From: Xanthobacteraceae bacterium
Lineage (GTDB): Bacteria; Pseudomonadota; Alphaproteobacteria; Rhizobiales; Xanthobacteraceae
DNA length: 64,000 nucleotides
Reading direction: 5' to 3'
Assembly: GCA_031291475.1 (NCBI GenBank)
Contig: JARLIY010000008.1
Span: forward strand, 1-64,000
The notes beneath the pieces were generated by a model. It did no database searches. It worked only from the letters and a program-made list of their open reading frames with translations, and was not told the origin of the DNA. Below are positions 1 to 7,497 of the stretch, one piece after another. Position 1 is the first letter of the stretch. The number at the start of each line of letters is the position of its first letter. The position numbers and the translations under genes were made by a program.

Positions 1-516
1 CAGCGGCCCGCGGACCGCGGGCGGGCTCGGCGGCGCGGCGCTGCGCCAGCCCAATTGGGGTTTCCTGATCGCCAAAGTCTGCAGCGGCGTTCCGTTCGGC
101 ACCATGCCCGCCCGCGCCGGCGGCGGGTCGGTCACCGGCGGCGATTCGGCGAGAACGGCAACGCCCGCCGAGCGCGCAATGGTCGAGGCGGCGCCCGATT
201 CCGCGGCTGCCGGAGCACCCGGCCGCGCGGGCGGCGGGGGCGGCTGCGATAAAGCGGCCGATTGAAGTTGCCGCTCGGCGCGCGCAGGAAGCTCCGCCAC
301 AGCAGGCGCTGCAAGCGCCGCTGCGGGTTCGACGGCCAGGGTGCGGGCCGCCACCGATTCCTCGGCTGCCGGCCGGTCGACCAGCGAAAAGACCACCGCA
401 GCGCCGGCAGTCGCGCCGACGGCCGTCGCGACAACGACGATCCGCATCGTGCGCATGAAACTCGGCGCCGGGGCGAGATAACCCCATTCCGGGTTGAAAT
501 TGGCGGCTCGACGCAT
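1..516 (-). CDS. Hypothetical membrane-anchored protein, 3' end beyond window
   Basis: The frame is open from an ATG at 516 to the window edge (172 codons, no stop), so the C-terminus lies outside. A strong GGAGG sits 8 bases before the ATG. The N-terminus (MRRAANFNPEWGYLAP) is short and aromatic. A hydrophobic stretch follows at about residues 24-42 (IVVVATAVGATAGAAVV), probably a single membrane anchor. The rest is rich in Ala and Pro with a run of prolines near residue 90, suggesting a disordered periplasmic or cytoplasmic tail. The N-terminal motif resembles hypothetical proteins I associate with Bradyrhizobium-type genomes, but no function is known to me. The competing 133-residue minus-strand frame at 132-533 is Arg/Pro-rich and looks like a shadow. 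Confidence 0.6.
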   Translation of the reverse strand, partial: MRRAANFNPEWGYLAPAPSFMRTMRIVVVATAVGATAGAAVVFSLVDRPAAEESVAARTLAVEPAAALAAPAVAELPARAERQLQSAALSQPPPPPARPGAPAAAESGAASTIARSAGVAVLAESPPVTDPPPARAGMVPNGTPLQTLAIRKPQLGWRSAAPPSPPAVRGPL

Positions 517-671
517 CGCGACCTCCGAGGCAAGCGAAAACTGCCCGCACCCCTAGTGTCGCCGCCGAAGGTGGAAACGCATTGACCGCGGCGCCGGTTC
601 CCGTGACCGCCGAGCCATGGTTAGCGGCCAGTCAAAACAGCCGCAAGACGGAGAAAAACGAACGTATGCCG

Positions 672-710
672 GCGGGCTGTTGACAACCGGCAACAGCTGC
701 CAAAGCCCGC
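672..710 (-). terminator. Hairpin after the 712-1338 gene
   Basis: Immediately after the stop codon of the minus-strand gene, GCGGG and CCCGC enclose an inner CTGTTG / CAACAG pair. No U-tract follows, so this may be a weak terminator or an RNA-stabilising stem. Confidence 0.3.
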
Positions 711-711
711 G

Positions 712-1338
712 TTAGGAAGCGCTCACCAGATCGGCCGGCGGCCGCGGATTGCTGCTTTCCCCGCCCAGATGGTCGCCGATCGCGCCGAACCAGGACGGGA
801 TGCCGCCGATCGCCGAGACCACGCGTTGCGTGACGGCGACAACGTGATCCTTGATGCCGACCGTCTTGGCCAAGAGCGAATCCGAATCGCGAGACATAGG
901 CCTGGCGCTTTCATTTTGTGCCTCTTGCACAAGCACGAGCGGCGGCAGCGAAGCGCCGACAATGGCCGTCTTGCGTTGCGCGGGCGGTTTGGCAGCGGCC
1001 GCGACAACTGCCGGCCGCGGGGCGGTGGTTGACGGCGCCGTCCGCGCGGCATCATCCGGGACGACACGCGGGGCCGTTTCCGCGGCGGCGAGCTGGGTCT
1101 TTTCCTTGGTCATCTCCGCCTTAAGGAAATTGACGATAAGGCCGTGCTCGTCGCGCAAAAGCTGCATCATCTCCGCCGAAGCCGGCGCCACTTGGGCAGC
1201 CGGCAGGGGCATGCGGGCCAGCTGGAAGTGCGTGAACAGCAAGCCGCCGATCAGGCTCGCCAGCGCCGCCGGCAGGACGTCATGAATGAGCTTGGTGAGC
1301 AAACGCGTCAGCAACGGCATTTTGTTCAGCATGACCAT
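712..1338 (-). CDS. Hypothetical protein with one N-terminal membrane segment
   Basis: The encoded protein has 208 residues from an ATG at 1338, chosen because GGAGG lies 5-6 bases upstream; the frame extends nine codons further to 1365. Residues about 18-38 (VLPAALASLIGGLLFTHF) form one probable membrane helix. An Ala/Pro-rich central region and a C-terminus without recognisable motifs follow. The sequence LRDEHGLIVNFLKAEMTKEK after the helix looks like a short amphipathic or coiled segment. It resembles conserved hypotheticals of Bradyrhizobium-like bacteria, with no function known. Two sequences similar to the operator of the neighbouring TetR gene lie just upstream of its start, so the two may be co-regulated. 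Confidence 0.6.
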   Translation of the reverse strand: MVMLNKMPLLTRLLTKLIHDVLPAALASLIGGLLFTHFQLARMPLPAAQVAPASAEMMQLLRDEHGLIVNFLKAEMTKEKTQLAAAETAPRVVPDDAARTAPSTTAPRPAVVAAAAKPPAQRKTAIVGASLPPLVLVQEAQNESARPMSRDSDSLLAKTVGIKDHVVAVTQRVVSAIGGIPSWFGAIGDHLGGESSNPRPPADLVSAS

Positions 1339-1360
1339 CGTCCTCCAGCGCCCCGAATTT

Positions 1361-1378
1361 TTCAAACGAGCGATTGAA
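1361..1378. promoter_or_regulatory. Candidate TetR operator (TTCAAAC-N4-GATTGAA)
   Basis: The 18-bp imperfect palindrome TTCAAACGAGCGATTGAA lies 23 bp upstream of the 712-1338 gene. It has the same spacing and left arm as the palindrome in front of the TetR gene at 2109-2126. Inference: it is the binding site of that regulator. Confidence 0.45.
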
Positions 1379-1379
1379 T

Positions 1380-1397
1380 TTCAAACACCTGTTATGG
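1380..1397. promoter_or_regulatory. Second, weaker candidate operator half-site
   Basis: TTCAAACACCTGTTATGG repeats the left arm and the inner GTT of the operator one base after the first copy, but the right arm is degenerate. It could allow cooperative binding of a second regulator dimer. Confidence 0.3.
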
Positions 1398-1464
1398 GCG
1401 GCCGAGGGCCGGGAAAAAGGATTTTTTGCGGCAGTCCCGGGGATTTCCTGCGGACGGGCGGGCT

Positions 1465-2085
1465 TTAAGCCGGCTGCGCCAGACCGGAAACCGCCCAGCG
1501 GGTGACTAGGCTCGCCAGTTTTTCCACCGCGGCCTCGTCTAGCACGAACGAAATCGGTGGAGCGGCAAGCTGCTCGCGGTTACGCACGAAGACGCTGCAC
1601 TGGCCGATCAGCCAGATCGCGGCCGTGGTGAGCGTGCGCTGGTCCGCCTTGGGCATGAAGCGGCGCACCAGATCGATCGCCAACCCCATGAACGGGACCG
1701 CCTCTTCGCTCACGAGCTTGCGGAATACGGCCGTCGGCCGCACCGCTTCCCAGTTGAAAATGCGGATGTGGCGGCTGAGATCGTCACGCGCTAGGAGCGG
1801 CCGGAGCTGGTGGCGGACGAACTGATTGAGCGCCTTCTCGGCCGACATGGCCATCGCCTCTTCCGCGTGGCCAAGCTGGTGCTCGGTGAGCGCGCGAAAC
1901 GCGGTGCGCAGGACTTCCCGGTAGAGCCCCTCCTTGCCGGCAAAGTGATAGTTGATGGCGGCCTGGTTCACGCGCGCCTTGGCGACGATGGCGCGCACGC
2001 TCGTCGCCTCGTAGCCGCGGTCGGCGAACAGCCGCTCGGCCGCATTGAGGATACGCTCGCGGGTGATTTCGGACGGTCGCGTCAT
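1465..2085 (-). CDS. TetR/AcrR family transcriptional regulator
   Basis: The protein has 206 residues from the ATG at 2085; an in-frame ATG at 2106 would abut the operator and leave no room for a ribosome site. The N-terminal helix-turn-helix covers about residues 6-50 (RERILNAAERLFADRGY, then VNQAAINYHFAGKEGLY), the classic TetR_N pattern. The C-terminal domain has PTAVFRKLV and a Trp/Ile-rich helix, closest to the DUF1956 (CecR/YbiH) type of ligand domain, judged by eye. Such proteins are dimeric repressors released by a small ligand, which is unknown here. The TTCAAAC-N4-GTT(C/T)GAA palindrome in front of its own start and the related one at 1361-1378 suggest autoregulation plus control of the 712-1338 gene. 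Confidence 0.85.
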   Translation of the reverse strand: MTRPSEITRERILNAAERLFADRGYEATSVRAIVAKARVNQAAINYHFAGKEGLYREVLRTAFRALTEHQLGHAEEAMAMSAEKALNQFVRHQLRPLLARDDLSRHIRIFNWEAVRPTAVFRKLVSEEAVPFMGLAIDLVRRFMPKADQRTLTTAAIWLIGQCSVFVRNREQLAAPPISFVLDEAAVEKLASLVTRWAVSGLAQPA

Positions 2086-2108
2086 GAAAGGCTCATGTCG
2101 GTTCATTT

Positions 2109-2126
2109 TTCAAACTTGTGTTCGAA
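2109..2126. promoter_or_regulatory. Candidate TetR autoregulatory operator
   Basis: TTCAAACTTGTGTTCGAA is an 18-bp palindrome with one mismatch, directly upstream of the TetR gene and between it and the divergent reductase gene. It resembles published PsrA-type CAAAC-N4-GTTTG motifs. Related sites occur at 1361 and 1380. Confidence 0.5.
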
Positions 2127-2195
2127 TTCCACATAGGCTTTCGGCGCCCCGAATGCAAACCGCCGAGCCCGCCGGGGTTCCGCGGCGGCCGGCAA

Positions 2196-2795
2196 ATGAC
2201 TAAGCCCGCTTACCCCGCTATCGTTGGCGCCATGAACGGAACGCAGCGCATCGAAGGCTACGCCATCGTCGCAGCCGACGGCATGATCGCTGACGCCGCC
2301 GGCGTGATGCCGGATTCGATCCGTAACGACGCCGATCAGAAATTCCTGCAAGCCGGCCTCGACCGTGCCGCCGTGGTGGTCCATGGACGCCATTCGCACG
2401 AGGGCGGGCCACGCGCCGCGAGGCGAAAGCGCCTGGTCTTGACGCGCCGCATCGCCGCCACCGCGCCCGATCCGTCGCAGCCCAATGCGCTCTTGTGGAA
2501 TCCGGCCGGCGCCACCTTCGAACAGGCACTCGCCGCGCTCGGCGCCACAGACGGCACTATCGCCATTATCGGCGGCACTGAGGTGTTCGGCCTGTTTTTG
2601 CCGCGCTTCGACGCCTTCCACCTGACCCGCGCCCCGGCGCGGATTCCCGGCGGGAGGCCGGTCTTTCCGCAAACCTCGCCGCCGGCGACGCCGGAGGAAA
2701 TCCTTACGGCTCACGGTCTCAACCCCGGGCTGCGACGCGACATCGACGCAGCCGCCGGCATTACCCTCACGACCTGGGAGCGCCGGGGCGAATGA
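2196..2795 (+). CDS. Dihydrofolate reductase-like (RibD C-terminal fold) protein
   Basis: The protein has 199 residues from ATG 2196; ATG 2232 is equally plausible and puts the first beta strand (RIEGYAIVAADGMIAD) at the N-terminus. The strand followed by ADGMIAD is the typical opening of the DHFR/RibD superfamily. AAVVVHGRHSHEG matches the NADPH-binding region, and IAIIGGTEVFGLFLPRFDAFHLT matches the late G-G motif strand and helix. Family members reduce pteridine- or pyrimidine-like substrates with NADPH; the true substrate is not evident. It is divergent from the TetR gene across the operator, so it may also be regulated by it. It is longer than minimal DHFR and lacks a complete canonical folate site by eye. 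Confidence 0.7.
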   Translation: MTKPAYPAIVGAMNGTQRIEGYAIVAADGMIADAAGVMPDSIRNDADQKFLQAGLDRAAVVVHGRHSHEGGPRAARRKRLVLTRRIAATAPDPSQPNALLWNPAGATFEQALAALGATDGTIAIIGGTEVFGLFLPRFDAFHLTRAPARIPGGRPVFPQTSPPATPEEILTAHGLNPGLRRDIDAAAGITLTTWERRGE

Positions 2796-2835
2796 CGCGC
2801 TTCGCGCCCACGCAAAATCGCCTTATCCTGCCGCT

Positions 2836-3195
2836 ATGAATTTGCGCCCGCCTCGTTCGCAAACGCCGCAATCCCGCGACAACGCACTCGACTACGAAAT
2901 TGTGCAGGAGCAGGCGGCCGCGCTCGGCCGGCTCGGCCGCGCGCTCGAGGTGGCGCTGACCGCGCTCTCCACCCACGACCGCGAGCGCGGCGGCGGCGCC
3001 GCCCCGGCCATGCGCGAAAGCCTGGTGCAGAACGCCAGCGACGCGCTGTGGTGCTTCATTATCCAGCGCGAAGCCTGCGGGCTGCGCGACCAACGGTCGA
3101 TCATGCGCAATTATCGGGTCCCGCGTGAGGTGCAAAACCGCATGGGTGTGCTCGATCCCGGCCGCCGCTCATCCACCCGCTCAAGGGATTCATGA
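2836..3195 (+). CDS. DUF6665 family small protein
   Basis: The protein has 119 residues. It starts 40 bp after the reductase and is probably co-transcribed with it. The central part (residues 20-95) is helical and Ala/Leu/Arg-rich: a conserved-looking ALDYEIVQEQAAALGRLGR, then LVQNASDALWCFIIQREACG, ending in RVPREVQNRMG. I recognise this as the DUF6665 family of Hyphomicrobiales, by memory of the pattern and not by a search. No signal peptide or membrane segment is seen. The function is unknown; the two-helix arrangement with a conserved Trp-Cys suggests a small soluble helical bundle. Confidence 0.7.
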   Translation: MNLRPPRSQTPQSRDNALDYEIVQEQAAALGRLGRALEVALTALSTHDRERGGGAAPAMRESLVQNASDALWCFIIQREACGLRDQRSIMRNYRVPREVQNRMGVLDPGRRSSTRSRDS

Positions 3196-3253
3196 TTCGT
3201 TAAAGCGACGCGGCACGCGCTGACGAAAGCCTTTATTCACCGTTATCGCGGCA

Positions 3254-4411
3254 ATGTTGTCGGCGTTTCAATGGGTCGGCGCCCATAACATGCTGCGAAC
3301 CTTGCCCCTCATCGACGAACTCGAGGCCGCGCTCGCCTCCGGCACCGACGCGCGCCGGATCGAGATGCTCGCGCGGATCACCGATCTCTTCGTCGGCGGC
3401 GCGTCGCACTATTCCGAGGAACAGATCGGCATTTTCGATGACGTCATAGTGCGGCTTATGAGCACCGTCGACGCCAAAGCCCGCGCCCACCTGGCGCAGC
3501 GTCTCGCGCCGATGGCGAAAGCGCCGTCGAGCGTGATCCACATGCTCGCTTTCGACGACGACATCGAGGTGGCGCGGCCGATTCTGCGGCAATCGGAACG
3601 GCTTGAAGATCAGGTTTTGCTCGCCAACGCTTCCGCCAAAAGCGAGCGGCATCTGCTCGCCATGGCGCAACGCCGATCGTTGAGCGAAGCGCTGACCGAC
3701 ATGCTGATCGAGCGCGGCGACCGCGAAGTCGTTCTTGCATTGGCCAACAATGCCGGAGCTAGGTTTTCGGACGCCGGCTTTCGCATGCTGGTCAAGCGCT
3801 GTACGGGCGACAACGGTCTCGCCGCCATCGTCGGCAAGCGCGGCGATATCCCGCGACCGCATTTCCTCGCGCTGCTGGAGAAAGCCTCGAATGCGGTGCG
3901 CACGCGGCTCGCTGGCACGAAACCGAAAGCCGGCGGCGCCATCGAAAGCGTGGTAGCCACGGTCATCGGCGGCTTGCGCGACGCGCGCCATACTTCGCCG
4001 AATTTTGCCGCCGCGCGGGCGGTCGTGGAGCGGCAAAACCGCATCCGCCGCATCGGCGAAGCCGACATCTATCAATACGCGCGGGACCGCAAATTCGACG
4101 AGACAGCGATCGCGCTGTCGATGTTGTGCGATACGCCAATCGACGTCGTCGAACGGGCGCTGCAGGACCCGGGCGCAGAGATCGTGCTCATTCTCGCCAA
4201 AGTCGTCGGTTTGTCGTCAACGACGACAAAGGCCATCTTGCTGCTGCGCGCCGCCGATTGCGGCATGTCGGCGACCGATGTCGATCAGGCGATTGAGAGC
4301 TTCGAGCGGCTGCACCCCGATACCGCCCGGCGCGTGCTCGGCTTCTTCCGCACCCGGGTAAGAAAGCCCGCAGCCCCTGCTCTCCCGCCGGCCGTCGCCG
4401 TCAACGGCTGA
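3254..4411 (+). CDS. DUF2336 domain-containing protein
   Basis: The protein has 385 residues from ATG 3254; ATG 3290 (MLRTLPLIDELEAAL) is an alternative that trims 12 residues, and neither has a clear ribosome site. The sequence is a string of helical repeats, including ARITDLFVGGASHYSEEQIG and FDDVIVRLM at residues 35-75 and repeated blocks on single-residue or single-gene decay (EVVLALANN, EIVLILAKVVG). This matches the alphaproteobacterial DUF2336 family, a HEAT-like helical repeat. In several relatives DUF2336 proteins influence general stress or cell-cycle signalling, but a specific role here cannot be assigned. A long antisense frame (3233-4075) is a codon-bias shadow. Confidence 0.85.
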   Translation: MLSAFQWVGAHNMLRTLPLIDELEAALASGTDARRIEMLARITDLFVGGASHYSEEQIGIFDDVIVRLMSTVDAKARAHLAQRLAPMAKAPSSVIHMLAFDDDIEVARPILRQSERLEDQVLLANASAKSERHLLAMAQRRSLSEALTDMLIERGDREVVLALANNAGARFSDAGFRMLVKRCTGDNGLAAIVGKRGDIPRPHFLALLEKASNAVRTRLAGTKPKAGGAIESVVATVIGGLRDARHTSPNFAAARAVVERQNRIRRIGEADIYQYARDRKFDETAIALSMLCDTPIDVVERALQDPGAEIVLILAKVVGLSSTTTKAILLLRAADCGMSATDVDQAIESFERLHPDTARRVLGFFRTRVRKPAAPALPPAVAVNG

Positions 4412-4437
4412 CGGTTACCGACCCGGATCGCCAGGTC

Positions 4438-4749
4438 TCAATAGCTGCAATAAGTCGGTGCAAGCAGCGGCGACCAGGCGCCGTTCGGATAGCGGTAGTA
4501 GCAACCGCCACGCCACCAAAAATATCCGCCGGGACGCGGCTGTGCTTCCGCCGCGACGACGGCGCCGGTCGTGGCGCCGATCGCTGCGCCGGCAACTGCG
4601 CCGGGTCCGCGGCCAAGCGCGCCGCCGACGATACCGCCCAGCGTGCCGCCGACAATGGCGCCGGCGACGGGGTCTTGCGCCGCCGCGGGCGGCGCCGGCA
4701 GCAATGCCGCGAGCGCTAAAACTGTCGCAGCTCCTAACATCCGCACCAT
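4438..4749 (-). CDS. Small exported glycine-zipper protein
   Basis: The protein has 103 residues from ATG 4749, preceded by GAGAAGGGAGCA. Residues 1-24 form a signal peptide (VLALAALLPAPPAAAQ, cleavage after AAAQ). Residues about 28-60 form a glycine zipper (GAIVGGTLGGIVGGALG and GAAIGATTGAVV) typical of membrane-associating outer-envelope proteins. The C-terminus is aromatic with paired Cys (WWRGGCYYRYPNGAW and YCSY). Such short proteins are common in Bradyrhizobium-like genomes, and the tail resembles a cell-envelope Tyr/Trp motif. The function is unknown; an envelope or outer-membrane location is inferred. It converges with the DUF2336 gene, with 26 bp between. Confidence 0.7.
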   Translation of the reverse strand: MVRMLGAATVLALAALLPAPPAAAQDPVAGAIVGGTLGGIVGGALGRGPGAVAGAAIGATTGAVVAAEAQPRPGGYFWWRGGCYYRYPNGAWSPLLAPTYCSY

Positions 4750-4973
4750 GTCCGTGCTCCCTTCTCTCCTCGACCAGCCGCTGCGGCTGGTGGGGGTAAG
4801 ATGCTGCCTGGAATTATAAAGCATTCGCGGGCGAAATTGCGATCCCCGTCGCCGAACCCGCACCACTCAGCGGAAAATGATTTGCTCATTGCCCGGGCAA
4901 CGGCATCGATCGGACATTCGCGCCGAACCAAGATCGAGCGCCGACGTTTAACCCATTATTCGGCAGAATCAGC

Positions 4974-5001
4974 TTGACTCAGAATGGTTTGCATTTATGT
5001 G
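4974..5001 (+). promoter_or_regulatory. Candidate promoter of speD
   Basis: TTGACT at 4974-4979 and TATGTG at 4996-5001 are 16 bp apart, upstream of speD. The leader that follows holds a CCGG-TTCG-CCGG mini-hairpin at 5021-5032. I could not match the leader to a known riboswitch. Confidence 0.35.
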
Positions 5002-5069
5002 GGGACTTTGCCGCTGGTGACCGGTTCGCCGGCATCTCGGGTTTCTCATCTCTGGTTGGGGAGGACGGC

Positions 5070-5558
5070 ATGACTGGCCGAAACGCCCTCTTACGATCGG
5101 GGAAGGGCTTGGGGATCCCAGGTACCGCCCGAAAAGAAGACAACAAGACCAAACTGAAAGTAGCCGCGCCGGCGCCGGAGGAAGACCGCCAAGGTCATTT
5201 CGCACTTCGCAAAGGCGTCCGCTGCGCCGGCGTGCATCTGATCATCGACCTGCATGGCGCGGAGCGGCTCGATGACCCCGAGCACATCGAAACGACTTTG
5301 CGCCGCTGCGTAGAAGCCGCGCGTGCCACGCTCTTGCACATCCATCTTCATCATTTCCGGCCGAACGGCGTCTCCGGCGTGGCGGTGTTGGCGGAAAGCC
5401 ACATTTCCATCCATACTTGGCCCGATGCGAATTACGCAGCGCTCGACGTATTCATGTGCGGCTCGGCCGATCCCGATGCATGCATTCCGGTGCTGCGCGA
5501 GGCATTTTCCGCAAAACGCGTCGGCGTGAACGAAATCTTGCGCGGGCATGGCGGCTAA
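5070..5558 (+). CDS. speD: S-adenosylmethionine decarboxylase proenzyme
   Basis: The protein has 162 residues from ATG 5070 with GGGGAGG upstream. It converts S-adenosylmethionine to decarboxylated SAM, the aminopropyl donor for spermidine. The self-processing site is visible as LAESHISIHTWPD: the Ser after Glu becomes the pyruvoyl group, and the His in SIHTWP and the Cys in FMCG fit the processing and catalytic residues of bacterial class 1B enzymes. The N-terminal about 48 residues (MTGRNALLRSGKG through PAPEED) precede the conserved core, which starts near GVHLIIDLHGAERL. That extension is Lys/Ala-rich and longer than in minimal SpeH proteins, so the true start could be later. It is followed 85 bp downstream by the spermidine synthase gene, forming a polyamine operon. 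Confidence 0.93.
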   Translation: MTGRNALLRSGKGLGIPGTARKEDNKTKLKVAAPAPEEDRQGHFALRKGVRCAGVHLIIDLHGAERLDDPEHIETTLRRCVEAARATLLHIHLHHFRPNGVSGVAVLAESHISIHTWPDANYAALDVFMCGSADPDACIPVLREAFSAKRVGVNEILRGHGG

Positions 5559-5643
5559 GTCGCCACGGAGCTCGAGCGAGCGTGAGCGGCCGGGGCCTGC
5601 GTTCCGGCCGTTTCCATTTCTCTAACCGGCAACAGAGGGTGTC

Positions 5644-6522
5644 ATGATCGAAAAGCGCTGGATCGCCGAGACGCTGTTCGACGACCTCGGGCTGCGCATG
5701 AGCTACTGGGCCGACAAAGTGATCTGCGACACGCGCACCGGCCACCAGCATCTGGTGCTTTTCGAGCAGCCCTTCTTCGGCAAGATGCTAATGCTCGACG
5801 GCGCGACCCAGATCACCGAGCGAGACGAATTCATCTATCAGGAGATGATGTCGCATGTACCGGTGTTGGCTCACGGCCATGCGCGCGATGTTCTCGTTAT
5901 CGGCGGCGGCGATTGCGGCATTGCCAAGGAAGTCCTCAAGCATAAAGCGGTGGAACGCCTGACCCAGGTGGAAATCGATCCCGCGATCATCGCGTTCTCC
6001 AAGAAGCACTTCCCCGAATTCACCAGGCCGGTATTCGCCGATAAACGCTTCGAAAGCGTGATAGGCGACGGCATGCAATACGTGCAGCGGACGAAGCGGC
6101 GCTTCGATGTGATTATCGTGGATTCCACCGATCCGATGGGGCCGGGAAAAATTCTATTCAGCGAAAAGTTTTACGCCGCCTGTAAACGCTGCCTGAACAG
6201 GGGCGGCGTGCTGGTGACGCAGAACGGCGTACCGATCTTCCAGCCGCGCGAGCTCGCGGCGAGCGTGACCCGGTTCCGGCGGCTGTTTGCCGATGGCGCC
6301 TGCTACGTCGCCGCGGTCCCGACCTATGTCGGCGGCCATCTGGCCATTGGCTGGGCGTCCGACGACCGGGGCCTGCGGCATACCTCGGTGAAGACGCTGG
6401 CCGCGCGCTATCGCAAGGCCGGCAGCTTTTCGACTAAATATTGGACCCCGGAAGTCCACGCCGCGGCTTTCGCGCTACCGCGCTTCATTGCCGATCTGGT
6501 GGCAAAAGCAAAACCGCGATGA
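5644..6522 (+). CDS. speE: Spermidine synthase
   Basis: The protein has 292 residues, full length for the family. It transfers the aminopropyl group from decarboxylated SAM to putrescine. The key motifs are present: QHLVLFEQPFFGKMLMLDG in the N-terminal beta domain, YQEMMSHVP, the nucleotide-binding VIGGGDCGIAKEVLKH (residues about 86-101), VEIDPAIIAFS, and the catalytic Asp region VDSTDPMGP (residues about 160-168). It lies directly after speD, consistent with a two-gene spermidine pathway. The ribosome site is AGAGGGTGTC. Confidence 0.95.
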   Translation: MIEKRWIAETLFDDLGLRMSYWADKVICDTRTGHQHLVLFEQPFFGKMLMLDGATQITERDEFIYQEMMSHVPVLAHGHARDVLVIGGGDCGIAKEVLKHKAVERLTQVEIDPAIIAFSKKHFPEFTRPVFADKRFESVIGDGMQYVQRTKRRFDVIIVDSTDPMGPGKILFSEKFYAACKRCLNRGGVLVTQNGVPIFQPRELAASVTRFRRLFADGACYVAAVPTYVGGHLAIGWASDDRGLRHTSVKTLAARYRKAGSFSTKYWTPEVHAAAFALPRFIADLVAKAKPR

Positions 6523-6702
6523 ACGATGTTTCGGCGTGATGCCGGCGGCACCTTCGTCGTCAACGTCCGCAGGAGTCTGGCGGCTGGGGCTGCCCATCGC
6601 GTCAAGCTTCCGTTTGGAATGGGCACGACACCGCTTTCCACCGTTCATCAAGATGCACTAGAATGGATTTACGGAAAGCACTCTATTGGGAGGATAACCG
6701 CC

Positions 6703-7377
6703 ATGAAGCTCTACATGCATCCGGTATCGATGACGAGCCGCCCCGTGCGGCTGTTCATTGCCGAAAGCAAGATTCCGGTCGACGAAGTGACCGTGGACCT
6801 GTTCACGGGCGAGCACATGAAGCCGCCCTATACTGACATGAATCCGAATGCCCTCGTGCCGATGATTGAGGACGGCGACCTGCGCCTGACCGAAAGCTCG
6901 GCGATCCTCAAATATCTCGCCGACAAGATCGGCTCGCCCGCCTATCCGAAGGATCTGAAGGCGCGCGCCAAGGTCAACGAGATGATGGATTGGATTAACA
7001 CCAATTTCTATCGCGATTGGGCCTACAATATGATCTATCCGCAGATCTTCCCCAATGTGAAACACCGCAGCGACGAAGCGCAAGCGGCAGCTATCGAACG
7101 CGGGCAGCAAAACGCCAAGAAGTGGCTGAAGGTCCTCAACGACCACTGGATCGGCCCGAAGAACCAATATCTCTGCGGCAATCAGATCACCATCGCCGAC
7201 TATTTTGGCGCCGCTTTGGTGACCCTTGGCGAGACCGTACGGGTCAACTTCTCGGCCTATCCCAACGTTGAGCGCTGGCTGAACAACATGAAGAAGCTGC
7301 CAAACTGGGGCAAGATCAACGAGGTATTCTACGGCTTCGTCGAGTCGCTCAAGCAGCAGCCGCTTCACGCGATCTGA
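6703..7377 (+). CDS. Glutathione S-transferase family protein
   Basis: The protein has 224 residues from ATG 6703, chosen because GGGAGG lies upstream; the frame extends 59 codons further without family similarity. The N-terminal thioredoxin-like domain has SMTSRPVRLFIAES (position of the catalytic Ser), NPNALVPMIEDGD with the cis-Pro, and the glutathione-binding TESSAILKYLA. The C-terminal all-helical domain ends in the conserved ITIADYFGAALVTLGE and YPNVERWLNNMKKLP. This fits a theta- or nu-like bacterial GST. The substrate is unknown. It sits between the polyamine genes and a MetE-like gene, with a hairpin after the stop. Confidence 0.88.
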   Translation: MKLYMHPVSMTSRPVRLFIAESKIPVDEVTVDLFTGEHMKPPYTDMNPNALVPMIEDGDLRLTESSAILKYLADKIGSPAYPKDLKARAKVNEMMDWINTNFYRDWAYNMIYPQIFPNVKHRSDEAQAAAIERGQQNAKKWLKVLNDHWIGPKNQYLCGNQITIADYFGAALVTLGETVRVNFSAYPNVERWLNNMKKLPNWGKINEVFYGFVESLKQQPLHAI

Positions 7378-7398
7378 GTACCTGACGAAACTGCGGAC

Positions 7399-7446
7399 GA
7401 CGGACGACGAGGAAGCGGGCGATTTGTCCGCCCCTTTTCGTCCGTC
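7399..7446 (+). terminator. Long hairpin after the GST gene
   Basis: GACGGACGA (7399-7407) pairs perfectly with TCGTCCGTC (7438-7446). An inner GGGC/GCCC pair and a TTTT run (7435-7438) lie inside. The placement 22 bp after the GST stop suggests a terminator, though the U-run is inside the outer stem. Confidence 0.4.
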
Positions 7447-7497
7447 TTCCATTCTCCGGTAAGCCTAAGCGCCTTTTTTGCCATTCGGGAGTCCGCG

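Noticed and set aside
554..580. CTAGTGTCGCC near the first gene as a third CTAGTG-type palindrome
   Set aside because: The left end resembles the palindrome termini, but no complementary arm occurs within 150 bp.
3233..4075. A 280-codon minus-strand frame over the DUF2336 gene
   Set aside because: It is a shadow of the third-position G+C bias; the DUF2336 frame is clearly the real one.
5002..5069. The speD leader as a SAM or polyamine riboswitch
   Set aside because: Only one short CCGG-TTCG-CCGG hairpin is evident; no pseudoknot or conserved core of SAM-II or other known classes could be recognised.
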